A stretch of DNA of 64,000 nt from Prevotella sp. E13-27. GTDB lineage: Bacteria; Bacteroidota; Bacteroidia; Bacteroidales; Bacteroidaceae. Each line of letters opens with the position of its first letter. The first letter of the stretch is position 1. Below the pieces are notes generated by a model. That model worked only from the letters and a program-made list of their open reading frames with translations, did no database searches and was not told the origin of the DNA. Where the stretch lies: positions 1,116,001 to 1,180,000 of the forward strand of contig NZ_JALPSC010000001.1 of NCBI RefSeq assembly GCF_023217965.1. The letters run 5' to 3'. Below, piece after piece: positions 1 to 7,449 of this stretch. Made by a program: the position numbers and the translations under genes.

Positions 1-1
1 T

Positions 2-154
2 GACAAGGTTGCTCTCGTTGGCTTCGGTACATTCGCTGTTAACGAGCGTCCAGCTCGTGAGGGTATCAACCCATCAACAAAGCAGAAGATCAATATCGCT
101 GCTAAGAAGGTTGCTAAGTTCAAGGCAGGTGCTGAGCTGAACGCTGCTCTCTAA
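2..154 (+). CDS. HU-family DNA-binding protein, C-terminal fragment
   Basis: The first 50 codons in frame 2 give the C-terminal half of a bacterial HU/IHF-type nucleoid protein. Visible are the GFGTF strand, the arginine-rich beta-arm ([16 protein letters not shown]) that wraps into the DNA minor groove, and the closing [11 protein letters not shown] helix, then TAA. The N-terminal helical dimerisation half lies outside the window. A stem-loop terminator follows 28 bases later, so this is the last gene of its transcript. The family is clear; which HU paralogue it is cannot be told. Confidence 0.9.
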   Translation, partial: DKVALVGFGTFAVNERPAREGINPSTKQKINIAAKKVAKFKAGAELNAAL

Positions 155-182
155 AATCTTCTAACTTAAGAAAAAATAAAAG

Positions 183-215
183 CACTCCTTCATCCGAGGG
201 AGTGTTTTTATTTTG
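183..215 (+). terminator. Rho-independent terminator of the HU gene
   Basis: CACTCC (183-188) pairs with GGAGTG (199-204) around a 10-base loop, and a T-rich run follows directly. It sits 28 bases after the HU stop codon. Confidence 0.8.
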
Positions 216-240
216 TGTATCTATTAAATACAACTATTAT

Positions 241-370
241 GCAAGTGTTGTGCCGCGAGCGGTCTTGATGACCGCTGGCGCCATTTCTTGCTTTGCAAGT
301 GTTGTGCCGCGAGCGGTCTTGACGACCGCTGGCGCCATTTCTTGCTTTGCAAGTGTTGTGCCGCGAGCGG
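241..370. repeat. 54-bp tandem repeat ending in the tRNA-Leu 3' end
   Basis: Two near-identical 54-bp units (241-294 and 295-348, differing at one base) are followed by a third, partial copy (349-370) that merges into the tRNA-Leu gene. Each unit begins with the tRNA's 3' acceptor/T-stem sequence and its flank (GCAAGTGTTGTGCCGCGAGC). It then carries a hairpin, AGCGGTC-loop-GACCGCT, where the tRNA would continue. Read on the minus strand the copies lie directly downstream of the tRNA, so they may act as repeated 3' processing or termination hairpins. They may equally be scars of replication slippage or integration at the tRNA 3' end. No recombinase gene is nearby. Confidence 0.85.
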
Positions 371-443
371 GACTCGAACCCGCACAACCGTTTCGGGTCA
401 AGGGATTTTAAGTCCCTCGTGTCTACCATTCCACCATCGCGGC
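359..443 (-). tRNA. tRNA-Leu (anticodon UAA)
   Basis: On the minus strand the sequence folds as a class II tRNA. The acceptor GCCGCGA (443-437) pairs with TCGCGGC (366-360), with discriminator A at 359. The D arm contains GGAATGGTAGACAC. The anticodon stem AGGGA/TCCCT encloses the loop CTTAAAA with anticodon TAA. A long variable arm and the T arm CGGGTTCGAGTCCCG follow. The long variable arm and the UAA anticodon identify leucine. CCA is not encoded. It has its own promoter at 501-532. Confidence 0.95.
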
Positions 444-500
444 CACTCAGTCTTCCGGGTAGCGCGGCCTAAAAAAGGCACAGCGGCACAAAGACGGCTG

Positions 501-532
501 CAAAGGTAATACAAAAAAATGAGAAATGCAAA
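501..532 (-). promoter_or_regulatory. Bacteroidetes-type promoter of tRNA-Leu
   Basis: On the minus strand a -33 TTTG (529-532) is separated by exactly 20 bases from a -7 TACCTTTG (501-508), matching TTTG-N19-21-TAnnTTTG. It fires toward the tRNA 58 bases away. The remaining 444-608 stretch shows nothing else except a short TCTCCACTCT-type repeat near 571. Confidence 0.75.
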
Positions 533-608
533 ATAGAACAGATTTTTTTTCATTTCTAATTTTTTCATTTCTCCACTCTGAGCGAAGCGGCGTTGTTGCT
601 TGGAACAA

Positions 609-1184
609 TCAGTTCCCTACGCTAAGCCTCACTTCGTCAAGGCTTACTTTGTATCGCAGAAGAGCGTCTCCGCCATTTCCCTCAACAATGGCACCTGTCT
701 CAAGCTCATAGACACGTTTGCAGTTGCTGCATTCCACTCGTTGGCGGTTAGTGGCGACCCATGTCAGTGGGAAATAGCCAGTGCAGTTAGGACAGATGCG
801 GTCGTAGGCAACGGGTCCGTTGAAGTTAGTGCAGCCTATGATGAGGCCTATCTCGTTGTTGGCACCAAGCACGTAGGGCACGTTGCTCTCCACCTGTGTC
901 TCTATGCGGTTGCGCTCCAGAGGGGTCTTGCCGTCATTGCTCTGCACGCAGATGTAGCGGAACACTACTCCACGCTCGGGATCGTTCTCCATCTTCTGAT
1001 ACACATAGACGTAGTTGCCCGGACTGCGATAGGCAGAGAACACGAGGCTTGTGGGGTGCATCTGATAGTAGAAATAGAAACGGCACGGATAGCGGTGGCT
1101 GACGACATCGTCTTCCTTACAGCTCGTGGTAAGCATCGTCATCAACAGAGCCACTAACGACAGCAGACAAACGACTCTCTTCAT
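609..1184 (-). CDS. Lipoprotein with Rieske-like four-cysteine domain
   Basis: 191 residues. A type II signal peptide with lipobox LTTSC (Cys22) marks an exported lipoprotein. The C-terminal third has two Cys-x2-Cys pairs (CPNC and CSNC, about 20 residues apart) followed by KRVYELETGAIVEG. This resembles the iron-sulfur-binding part of Rieske proteins, but the two histidine ligands are replaced by cysteines, so a zinc-ribbon-like site is at least as likely. The start codon overlaps the argH stop by 4 bases, so the two genes are translationally coupled. The function is unknown and no redox role can be claimed. Confidence 0.8.
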   Translation of the reverse strand: MKRVVCLLSLVALLMTMLTTSCKEDDVVSHRYPCRFYFYYQMHPTSLVFSAYRSPGNYVYVYQKMENDPERGVVFRYICVQSNDGKTPLERNRIETQVESNVPYVLGANNEIGLIIGCTNFNGPVAYDRICPNCTGYFPLTWVATNRQRVECSNCKRVYELETGAIVEGNGGDALLRYKVSLDEVRLSVGN

Positions 1185-2512
1185 GCAAGCAGCGATTTCT
1201 CTGCAGCCTCGGCACGTTCGAAGCCAAAGCCGTTCAGGACCTGTGTCATCTGCTGACAGATGCGGTCGTTACACAGGTTACCGATAGAGCCTTCGTGAGT
1301 GTGGTGGATATTCTTGTTGGGGGTGAAGTTGCCTGCCTCTATGTCCAGCCCCACCTTCTTGTAAGCATCGCGGAAAGGCATGCCCTCAGCAGCCAGGCGG
1401 TTCACCTCTTCTACCGAGAACATTGGGTCGTAGCGCGTGTCATCGAGTATATGGTCGTTCACCTCTATCTTATTAATAATATAAGCGGTCATGTGCAGGC
1501 AGTCGCGCAGCTCGTCGAAAGCGGGAAGGAAGACCTCCTTGATGATCTGCAGGTCACGGAAATAGCCCACGGGCAGGTTGTTCATCATCATCGTTATCTG
1601 ATAGGGTAGCGACTGCAGCTTGTTAGACTTCGAGCGGATGAGCTCAAACACATCTGGGTTCTTCTTGTGAGGCATGATGCTCGAGCCGGTGGTGCACTCC
1701 TTTGGCAGTTTCACGAATCCGAAGTTCTGCGAGTTGAACATGCAGGCGTCAAAGGCGAGCTTAGCCATGGTGCCGGCTATCGATGCCAGTGCAAAGGCCA
1801 CGTTGCGCTCGGTCTTGCCGCGTCCCATCTGGGCATATACCACGTTATAGTCCATGGAGTCGAAGCCCAGCAGGTCGGTGGTCATCTGACGGTTAAGAGG
1901 GAACGAGCTGCCATAGCCTGCTGCCGAACCCAGTGGGTTGCGGTTGGTCATCTTATAGGCTGCCTGAAGGAAGAGCATATCGTCGGCAAGACTCTCTGCA
2001 TAGGCGCCGAACCACAGTCCGAAGCTTGAAGGCATGGCTACCTGCAGGTGGGTGTAGCCGGGCATGAGCACCTCTTTATACTGGTTGCTCTTGGCTATGA
2101 GCTGGTCGAAGAGGTCTTTCACATCGTCGGCCACTAGTCGCAGCTGATGGCGTGTGAAGAGCTTCAGATCTACTAGCACCTGGTCGTTGCGTGAGCGGCC
2201 CGAATGAATCTTCTTACCCATATCGCCGAGCTTACGGGTGAGCATCAGCTCCACCTGTGAGTGTACATCCTCGATGCCGTCTTCGATTATGAACTCGCCC
2301 TTCTGTGTCAGGGCGTAGATATTCTTCAGCTCCGACAGCAGCTGTGGCAGTTCGTCCTTGCCCAGCAGGCCAATGCTCTCAAGCATGGTTATATGTGCCA
2401 TCGACCCCAGCACGTCGTATGGTGCCAAGTAAAGGTCCATCTCGCGGTCACGACCAACGGTGAAGCGGTCTATCTCCGCATTTACCTCGTAGTTTTTTTC
2501 CCAGAGTTTCAT
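1181..2512 (-). CDS. argH: Argininosuccinate lyase
   Basis: 443 residues, close to the usual 450-470. It splits argininosuccinate into arginine and fumarate, the last step of arginine synthesis, in the cytoplasm. The fumarase/aspartase-superfamily signature GSSIMPHKKNPD is intact, as are the HSGRSRNDQ substrate-binding segment and the MPGYTHLQ motif with its catalytic histidine. The start MKLWEKNYEVN follows directly on a minisatellite (2515-2656), with no recognisable TAnnTTTG box between. The next gene overlaps by 4 bases. Confidence 0.97.
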   Translation of the reverse strand: MKLWEKNYEVNAEIDRFTVGRDREMDLYLAPYDVLGSMAHITMLESIGLLGKDELPQLLSELKNIYALTQKGEFIIEDGIEDVHSQVELMLTRKLGDMGKKIHSGRSRNDQVLVDLKLFTRHQLRLVADDVKDLFDQLIAKSNQYKEVLMPGYTHLQVAMPSSFGLWFGAYAESLADDMLFLQAAYKMTNRNPLGSAAGYGSSFPLNRQMTTDLLGFDSMDYNVVYAQMGRGKTERNVAFALASIAGTMAKLAFDACMFNSQNFGFVKLPKECTTGSSIMPHKKNPDVFELIRSKSNKLQSLPYQITMMMNNLPVGYFRDLQIIKEVFLPAFDELRDCLHMTAYIINKIEVNDHILDDTRYDPMFSVEEVNRLAAEGMPFRDAYKKVGLDIEAGNFTPNKNIHHTHEGSIGNLCNDRICQQMTQVLNGFGFERAEAAEKSLLA

Positions 2513-2514
2513 AT

Positions 2515-2656
2515 TTTGACTTTAGAATTTTTTGACTTCAGACTTCAGATTTTTTACTTTAGACTACAGGGTTTTGACTTTAGACTTCAGACTATAGATT
2601 TTTGACTTTAGACTTCAGACTATAGATTTTTGACTTTAGACTATAGACTTTAGACA
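2515..2656. repeat. Minisatellite between argH and the membrane-protein gene
   Basis: Degenerate tandem copies of a roughly 27-bp unit (TTTTGACTTTAGACTTCAGA followed by CTATAGA) fill the whole intergenic stretch. The stop codon of the flanking membrane-protein gene (TAA, 2650-2652) lies inside the last copy. The CTATAG core recurs in the second array at 3593-3760, so the two genes between are bracketed by related repeats. Confidence 0.85.
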
Positions 2657-3141
2657 GCATTCGTAGCTCTTGTGTTATAGCTATTAAGTTTTTCATTTAG
2701 CAAATCGTAAATTTCTTTTGGTTTTGTGTCAAGACTTGTTGTGTCAAGCACGTCATGCTCTTCCAACGCATTTTCTTTTACTTTTATAGTTATAAATGTG
2801 CTATTTTCTATGCTTCCTTTCCACTCGGTAAATGAAAATTTCTTTATATCACTAAAATAAAAAATTTTGTCTTCTCTTAATACGGCTCCATTTCTATAGC
2901 TGAAAAATTCGTCAGTTATCGTTATATAGGGTATACCGCAAAGCCTTTCGGCCAGTTCAACAAAATGGCATACAAACATATAAAAAAAGAAAATCTCAAT
3001 GCACGACAAGAAAATAAATGCTAATGGATGTGATTCGAAACTCCAGCTAATCAACCCAATTGGTAAAGGAACCGATACCAATAGCCATATCATCGCATAT
3101 AGCAAGTATTTCCACAAACTGTGCTTTATGTAAATAGTCAT
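2650..3141 (-). CDS. Small membrane protein, STM3941/PH-like
   Basis: 163 residues. Two hydrophobic segments near the N terminus (about residues 12-32 and 42-62) make it an inner-membrane protein. The cytoplasmic part, with ITITDEFFSYRNG and IFYFSDIKKFSFTEW, resembles the PH-like domain of small STM3941-type membrane proteins of unknown role. It is markedly more AT-rich than argH or pyrE, which fits horizontal origin. Its stop codon is inside the neighbouring minisatellite. I do not recognise a specific function. Confidence 0.7.
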   Translation of the reverse strand: MTIYIKHSLWKYLLYAMIWLLVSVPLPIGLISWSFESHPLAFIFLSCIEIFFFYMFVCHFVELAERLCGIPYITITDEFFSYRNGAVLREDKIFYFSDIKKFSFTEWKGSIENSTFITIKVKENALEEHDVLDTTSLDTKPKEIYDLLNEKLNSYNTRATNAV

Positions 3142-3185
3142 CTATATTGTTTTTGTTAAGCAAGAAACAAGTCTCAAGAAAGATG

Positions 3186-3566
3186 TTACTGTTTTCTTTT
3201 GTAAAGGCGAGTCCTGTGTCTGATTTCTATTTTTTCTGAACCGAAGTTGATGAGAATGCCGTCGTCAATGCCTGTAGCGGTGAGGTAGTTGACTAGCTGC
3301 ACTTCGTTTATAGGCACAAGTGCATTTGTGGCTTTGAGCTCGATAATAACTTTCCTGTTAGCAATGATATCTGCTTTATAAGAGCCGACGACATGTTCCT
3401 TATAGTACACATTAAAGGGAACTTCGGTTTCAACCTCTATACCACAATCCCGAAGCTCTATGAACATAGCGTTCTTATAGACTTTTTCCTCGAAACCAGG
3501 TGTCAGTTGACCTCTAACCCTCTTTGCGCATTCTATAATTGTCTCTATCAGCTCCTTAGTATCCAT
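3186..3566 (-). CDS. GxxExxY family protein
   Basis: 126 residues. It has the defining motif GFEEKVY and a core reading YKADIIANRKVIIELKA, in which the D, E and K residues match the PDDEXK-type nuclease layout of this family. The family is widespread in Bacteroidetes and its biological role is not established. It lies 44 bases upstream of the membrane-protein gene in the same direction, inside the repeat-bracketed islet, so the two are probably co-transcribed. Confidence 0.88.
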   Translation of the reverse strand: MDTKELIETIIECAKRVRGQLTPGFEEKVYKNAMFIELRDCGIEVETEVPFNVYYKEHVVGSYKADIIANRKVIIELKATNALVPINEVQLVNYLTATGIDDGILINFGSEKIEIRHRTRLYKRKQ

Positions 3567-3592
3567 TCTTATACTCTATTATTTAGGTTCAT

Positions 3593-3760
3593 CTATAGTC
3601 TACAGTCTGTAGTCATAAATCTATAGTCTACAGTCTTCGTCTATAGTCTACAGTCTGTAGTCATAAATCTATAGTCTACAGTCTTCGTCTATAGTCTACA
3701 GTCTGTAGTCATAAATCTATAGTCTACAGTCTTCGTCTATAGTCAAAGCCTATAGTCGAT
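3593..3760. repeat. 48-bp tandem repeat, three copies plus partial
   Basis: Three perfect 48-bp units (3593-3640, 3641-3688, 3689-3736) built from CTATAGTCTACAGTCTGTAG and related sub-repeats, then partial copies. The stop codon TAG of the SRPBCC gene (3750-3752) is part of a CTATAG core at the array's edge. Identical copies imply recent expansion. There are no unique spacers, so this is not CRISPR. Confidence 0.93.
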
Positions 3761-4166
3761 AAGGAATCATCGCCAGCGCGTCGGCAATCTTCTCGACGCC
3801 GTCCTGAAGAGGACCAGAGACCATGCCCTTGAGCATGAAGGGGATGTCGGCATCTACGGTTACCTTCATCTTTGAAGACTCTGCAGTCACTGGAAGAACC
3901 TGAATCCACAGATGGAAAGGCATGGGAGAGTCAACACTCTCGAACTTAACGCATTTCGGTTCCTCGCGGTCACAGATGCGGATGGTGATCTTGCCTATGG
4001 GAGGCACGCTTACCGACACCGTGTCCTTGTCGAACGAGAAGTCCTGGAGCTTGTCTTCGGGCACGCGGTCGCGTACCTTCTCCAGATTTGTCAGGTCACT
4101 AAGATTATTATATACCGCCTCCTGAGGATACGGCACCTGCTTTATCGTACTTTCAAATTTTGCCAT
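3750..4166 (-). CDS. SRPBCC-family protein
   Basis: 138 residues, cytoplasmic. The start MAKFESTIKQVPYPQEAVYNNLSDLTNLEKV is typical of small START/SRPBCC (polyketide-cyclase-like) proteins of Bacteroidetes. It is followed by the beta-strand pattern and a C-terminal long helix (LQDGVEKIADALAMIPY). The family binds hydrophobic ligands, but none is known here. It begins 3 bases after pyrE ends, so it is the second gene of that operon. Confidence 0.85.
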   Translation of the reverse strand: MAKFESTIKQVPYPQEAVYNNLSDLTNLEKVRDRVPEDKLQDFSFDKDTVSVSVPPIGKITIRICDREEPKCVKFESVDSPMPFHLWIQVLPVTAESSKMKVTVDADIPFMLKGMVSGPLQDGVEKIADALAMIPYRL

Positions 4167-4169
4167 TGT

Positions 4170-4802
4170 CTATACCCCCCATTCACTCGGATTCTTTCTC
4201 CACTCAGCCAGCACGGCCTTGTCTTCTTCCTTGATATATCCTGTCTCGGCAGCCTGCTCTACTACAGCGTTGTAGTCAGAGAGTGTCACCAAACGTACGC
4301 CTGCCTCGCGGAATGCCTCCTCGGCAACAGGGAAGCCGTAGGTGAACGATGCCACCATGCCGATGACCTCCACGCCATATTCGCGCAGTGCGGCAACAGC
4401 CTTCAGCGAAGAGCCGCCAGTAGAGATGAGGTCTTCTACTACGATAACCTTGGCACCCTTCTTCAGCTCACCTTCCACCTGGTTGCCCATGCCGTGATCT
4501 TTCGGCTTCGGACGCACATAGCAGTAGGGCAGTCCGAGCTGGTCTGCCACAAGGGCACCTTGTGCTATGGCACCTGTTGCGACTCCTGCCACAGCCTCGG
4601 CCTCGGGGAACTCGCTCTGGATGATGTGACACAGCTCCAGTTTCACGAACGAGCGCACGTCGGTATAGCCCAGTGTCTTGCGGTTGTCAGTATAGATAGG
4701 TGATTTCCATCCACTTGCCCATGTGAAGGGCTCGTTTGGCTGAAGTTTGATGGCCTTCACGTCCATCAGTTTCTGTGCGAAAAGCTTCTTAATAGAGTTC
4801 AT
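4170..4802 (-). CDS. pyrE: Orotate phosphoribosyltransferase
   Basis: 210 residues from MNSIKKLFAQ. It makes OMP from orotate and PRPP in pyrimidine synthesis. The PRPP-binding loop VIVVEDLISTGGSS and the catalytic-loop region YVRPKPKDHGMGNQVEG are present. I chose the ATG at 4802, not the upstream in-frame ATG at 4850, because the -7 box at 4832-4839 would lie inside the longer version. It forms an operon with the SRPBCC gene. Confidence 0.95.
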   Translation of the reverse strand: MNSIKKLFAQKLMDVKAIKLQPNEPFTWASGWKSPIYTDNRKTLGYTDVRSFVKLELCHIIQSEFPEAEAVAGVATGAIAQGALVADQLGLPYCYVRPKPKDHGMGNQVEGELKKGAKVIVVEDLISTGGSSLKAVAALREYGVEVIGMVASFTYGFPVAEEAFREAGVRLVTLSDYNAVVEQAAETGYIKEEDKAVLAEWRKNPSEWGV

Positions 4803-4831
4803 GTGTAAATTATAATTGTTAAAACTGCGTG

Positions 4832-4862
4832 CAAAGGTAGTGCAAACCAACCGAAAGGCAAA
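4832..4862 (-). promoter_or_regulatory. Promoter of pyrE
   Basis: -33 TTTG (4859-4862), 19-base spacer, -7 TACCTTTG (4832-4839) on the minus strand. The -7 box lies about 30 bases upstream of the chosen pyrE start. Confidence 0.75.
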
Positions 4863-4877
4863 ATTTTTTTTGCTTTT

Positions 4878-5342
4878 TCAGTCATTTTCAAAGCCATCGG
4901 TATCCATGCACTGGCGAATGATGTCAAAAGTAAAGCCGCGGCCGGCAGCCCACTGCATCAGCTTCATGCGACGCTCATAGTCGGAACGGCCTTTCACGCT
5001 CTTCTCTTTCTGTCGGAGCAGTGGTCGCAGTGCGTTGATGTAGTCCTCGTCATCAACATCGTCGAGCACTGCCTTGACAATGTCGCCATCCACATGTTTC
5101 AGCCATAGCGCCTGTTCTATCTTCCTGCGTCCCCACTGGTTGTAGGCTATCTTGTCGTGTACGAAGGCACGCGTGTAGCGTTCGTCATCTATATAGCGAC
5201 CCTTTATGAGGCGCTCCATTACGGCTGCCTGTGTCTCCTCGTCCACCTCCCAGCGCTTCATCTTTTCCGTCATGTCGTGCTGACAGTGTTCACCGCGTGC
5301 ACATAAGGCGGAGAGTCGTTGAAAAACAATATCTTCAATCAT
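4878..5342 (-). CDS. recX: RecX-family regulatory protein
   Basis: 154 residues, within the family range. It has the RecX three-helix repeats, with IKGRYIDDERYTRAFVHDK and WGRRKIEQALWLKHV as the characteristic stretches. RecX caps and limits RecA filaments. It starts 27 bases after prmC and is probably in that transcript. Confidence 0.9.
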   Translation of the reverse strand: MIEDIVFQRLSALCARGEHCQHDMTEKMKRWEVDEETQAAVMERLIKGRYIDDERYTRAFVHDKIAYNQWGRRKIEQALWLKHVDGDIVKAVLDDVDDEDYINALRPLLRQKEKSVKGRSDYERRMKLMQWAAGRGFTFDIIRQCMDTDGFEND

Positions 5343-5369
5343 AGTAATTCGTTATTATTGCAGCTTCCA

Positions 5370-6242
5370 TCATCTCTTCACAGCCTTCATCATTCTTGGC
5401 TTGCCGAACTGGTCGTTACGCAGTTCCACATCGGTGAACCCTATGTCGCGAAGCATCTGTCTTGTCTCTTCGGCATAGAGGGCATTAAGCTCGAAGAAGA
5501 GTTTTCCTCCAGGCATCAGGGCACTACAAGCATATTGCGCTATCGCCCTGTAGAACAGTAGCGGGTCGTCATCGGGCACGAAGAGCGCCAACGATGGCTC
5601 GTGGTCTAACACGTTGCGCTCCATGTCTTTTGCCTCCTTATTACATATATAAGGTGGATTGCTTACGATGATATGAAGACCCAACTCAGGCAGACCCACC
5701 CCCGACCCCTCCCTGTGAAGGAGGGGAGGATTAAGCGCATCCACCTTCTCGAACGACACGCTAACATTAGTGCGTTTGGCATTCTCAGCAGCTATGCGCA
5801 GGGCATCGTCGGAGATGTCCCATGCCGTCACCTCTGCCTCAGGCAGTTCTGCTGCCAGCGTACAGGCAATACATCCGCTGCCGGTGCCGATGTCGAGAAC
5901 ACGCAGTGGCTTTTTACGACTCTTGTCGTCAGCTTTTTCCGCTTCACTCTCCACTATCCATTGACAGAGTTCGTAGGTCTCGGGTCTCGGTATCAGCACT
6001 CCTGGCTCCACATGGAAGGTTCTGCCGCCAAACTCCGCTTCGCCCAGCACATATTGTACCGGTTCTGCCGCCAGCAGGCGCTGCTGCAACACCAGCATCT
6101 CTGTTTCATCCCCCGTTTTTCCGCAAACCACATCCGTCATTGACAGTCCGAAGCGTATCTCCATCACCAAACGTGCAACAGCCTTCGCCTCGCCCGTCTC
6201 ATATATTGCCGTCAATGGTTCCCAGAATTCTTTGAAGGTCAT
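5370..6242 (-). CDS. prmC: Peptide chain release factor methyltransferase
   Basis: 290 residues from MTFKEFWEPLTAIY. It methylates the GGQ glutamine of release factors RF1/RF2. The SAM-binding motif VLDIGTGSGCIA and the catalytic NPPYI motif (SNPPYICNKEA) are present. An earlier in-frame ATG at 6299 would add a basic, unconserved stretch and overlap the promoter. Odd feature: between the SAM fold and the NPPY motif there is an extra stretch, NPPLLHREGSGVGLPELG. It is encoded by a GC-rich palindromic repeat (5694-5731) and is not expected in the family. Confidence 0.94.
   Translation of the reverse strand: MTFKEFWEPLTAIYETGEAKAVARLVMEIRFGLSMTDVVCGKTGDETEMLVLQQRLLAAEPVQYVLGEAEFGGRTFHVEPGVLIPRPETYELCQWIVESEAEKADDKSRKKPLRVLDIGTGSGCIACTLAAELPEAEVTAWDISDDALRIAAENAKRTNVSVSFEKVDALNPPLLHREGSGVGLPELGLHIIVSNPPYICNKEAKDMERNVLDHEPSLALFVPDDDPLLFYRAIAQYACSALMPGGKLFFELNALYAEETRQMLRDIGFTDVELRNDQFGKPRMMKAVKR
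5694..5731. repeat. GC-rich palindromic element inside prmC
   Basis: CCCCTCC (5706-5712) pairs with GGAGGGG (5720-5726), flanked by a C-run (CCCACCCCCGA). Related elements lie in frame in the genes at 16359-19325 and 23702-26575. The element is in frame and adds about 15-18 residues to PrmC. Confidence 0.8.
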
Positions 6243-6296
6243 CTTTCTTTTTTTTCGAAACCTCGAAATCTCGAGAAAATGATATTTTTTCTCTTG

Positions 6297-6328
6297 CAAA
6301 GATAAATATTATACCCCAAAAAAGCAAA
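6297..6328 (-). promoter_or_regulatory. Promoter of prmC-recX
   Basis: Minus strand: -33 TTTG (6325-6328), 20-base spacer, -7 TATCTTTG (6297-6304). It lies about 55 bases upstream of the chosen prmC start. Confidence 0.75.
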
Positions 6329-6395
6329 GGGAAATGCAAAAAAGAACCTATAAAGAACAAATAATTCAAAAATTTGGTCAAAAAATTACATTTCG

Positions 6396-6428
6396 ATTGT
6401 CCTGTTTTTCTTTTTTTATGTACCTTTG
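6396..6428 (+). promoter_or_regulatory. Promoter of the AraC-type gene
   Basis: -7 TACCTTTG at 6421-6428 with ATTG at 6396-6399 (21-base spacing) as a slightly imperfect -33 element. The start codon is 44 bases downstream. Confidence 0.65.
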
Positions 6429-6472
6429 CAGTTGAAAAACTGCTTGTTTAACTTTGAATTTAACTAACTAAT

Positions 6473-7348
6473 ATGGATAGATCAATAGTAGAGACAAACT
6501 TTGAAAAAGTGAAAGGATGGAACAGCTGCATCCCTCTTGGTGATGACATGCTGATGATAGATAATTTGACAGGTGTACCGTTCCCCACAGATGCTCGTCG
6601 CATGAATTTTATTCTGATGTGCCTGTGTACACGAGGCTCTGTTAGTTTCACGCTTGATGAGAATCCACTGAAGCTGACCGCACACCACCTGTTTGTAGTG
6701 TCAGAGCGTCATGTGCTTGATAAATATGAAGCCACTCCCGACTTCGAGGGTCTCTGCCTCATGGTTTCACTACCTTTTTATAATGAGATAATCCGTAGTG
6801 TGAGCGACATATCAGCTTTGTTCCTCTTTGCTCACAACCACCCAATCTTCAATCTCTCTGAGCATGATGAGAAGATTTTCAGTGACTACTATCAGCTGGT
6901 GAAGAAGAAGATTGTTAATACTGAAAGCCATTTCCGTCGTGACCTTGTGCGCACTCTTATGCTTGCTATGTTCTACGACCTTGGCGATGTAATCTATCGT
7001 TTCAAACAAGTAAAGAAGGTTCGTGTCACTCGTGGTGATATCATCTTTACTCAATTCATAAAGCTCGTTGAGGATAACTGCAAGAGGGAGCGTCGCGTAA
7101 GCTGGTATGCCCAGCAGATAGGCATCACTCCGAAATATCTCTCTGAGATGGTTAAGCAGGTGAGCTGTAAGACTCCTAACGAATGGATTGACAACTATGT
7201 GACACTTGAGCTTCGTGTCATTCTTAAGAACACAACACGCAACATAAAGGAAATTGCCAAGGAGATGAACTTCCCCAACCAGTCGTTCCTCGGCAAGTAC
7301 TTCAAGGAGCATGTCGGCATGAGTCCTTCGCGTTATCGCAAGTCATAA
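6473..7348 (+). CDS. AraC-family transcriptional regulator
   Basis: 291 residues, cytoplasmic. The N-terminal part (about 1-150) has the cupin-like pattern of Bacteroidetes AraC regulators (FILMCLCTRGSVSFTLDENP). The C-terminal 100 residues are a two-helix-turn-helix AraC domain (WYAQQIGITPKYLSEMVKQV, then IKEIAKEMNFPNQSFLGKYFKEHVGMSPSRYR). It is a single gene with its own promoter, divergent from prmC and convergent with the C10 protease gene. The ligand is unknown, and nothing links it directly to the arabinan region. Confidence 0.92.
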   Translation: MDRSIVETNFEKVKGWNSCIPLGDDMLMIDNLTGVPFPTDARRMNFILMCLCTRGSVSFTLDENPLKLTAHHLFVVSERHVLDKYEATPDFEGLCLMVSLPFYNEIIRSVSDISALFLFAHNHPIFNLSEHDEKIFSDYYQLVKKKIVNTESHFRRDLVRTLMLAMFYDLGDVIYRFKQVKKVRVTRGDIIFTQFIKLVEDNCKRERRVSWYAQQIGITPKYLSEMVKQVSCKTPNEWIDNYVTLELRVILKNTTRNIKEIAKEMNFPNQSFLGKYFKEHVGMSPSRYRKS

Positions 7349-7358
7349 GCCGCAATTT

Positions 7359-7440
7359 AGTTTAGTCTAAACACCACCACAGTTTAGTCTAAACACCAGC
7401 AGAGTTTAATAAGAATAACAGGTATAGTTTAATAAGAACA
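7359..7440. repeat. Direct repeats downstream of the AraC gene
   Basis: Two 22-bp copies containing the palindrome TTTAGTCTAAA (7359-7380, 7381-7402) are followed by two copies of AGTTTAATAAGAA. They lie between convergent stop codons. No clear terminator hairpin with a T-run is seen, so the palindromes may serve as one. The GTCTAAA core resembles the half-site found at 19375-19405 and 29905-29935. Confidence 0.75.
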
Positions 7441-7449
7441 GCAAAAGCC

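Noticed and set aside
202..429. Short frames on both strands over the tRNA-Leu region
   Set aside because: They are translations of the tandem repeat and tRNA gene.
3593..3760. Possible CRISPR array
   Set aside because: The three 48-bp units are identical and contiguous with no unique spacers, and no cas genes are present.
3912..4703. 263-codon plus-strand frame opposite pyrE and the SRPBCC gene
   Set aside because: Antisense to two genes with clear family motifs; its translation resembles no protein family.
6243..6381. Minus-strand frames reaching upstream of prmC
   Set aside because: They overlap the -33/-7 promoter of prmC and code a low-complexity, phenylalanine-rich stretch.
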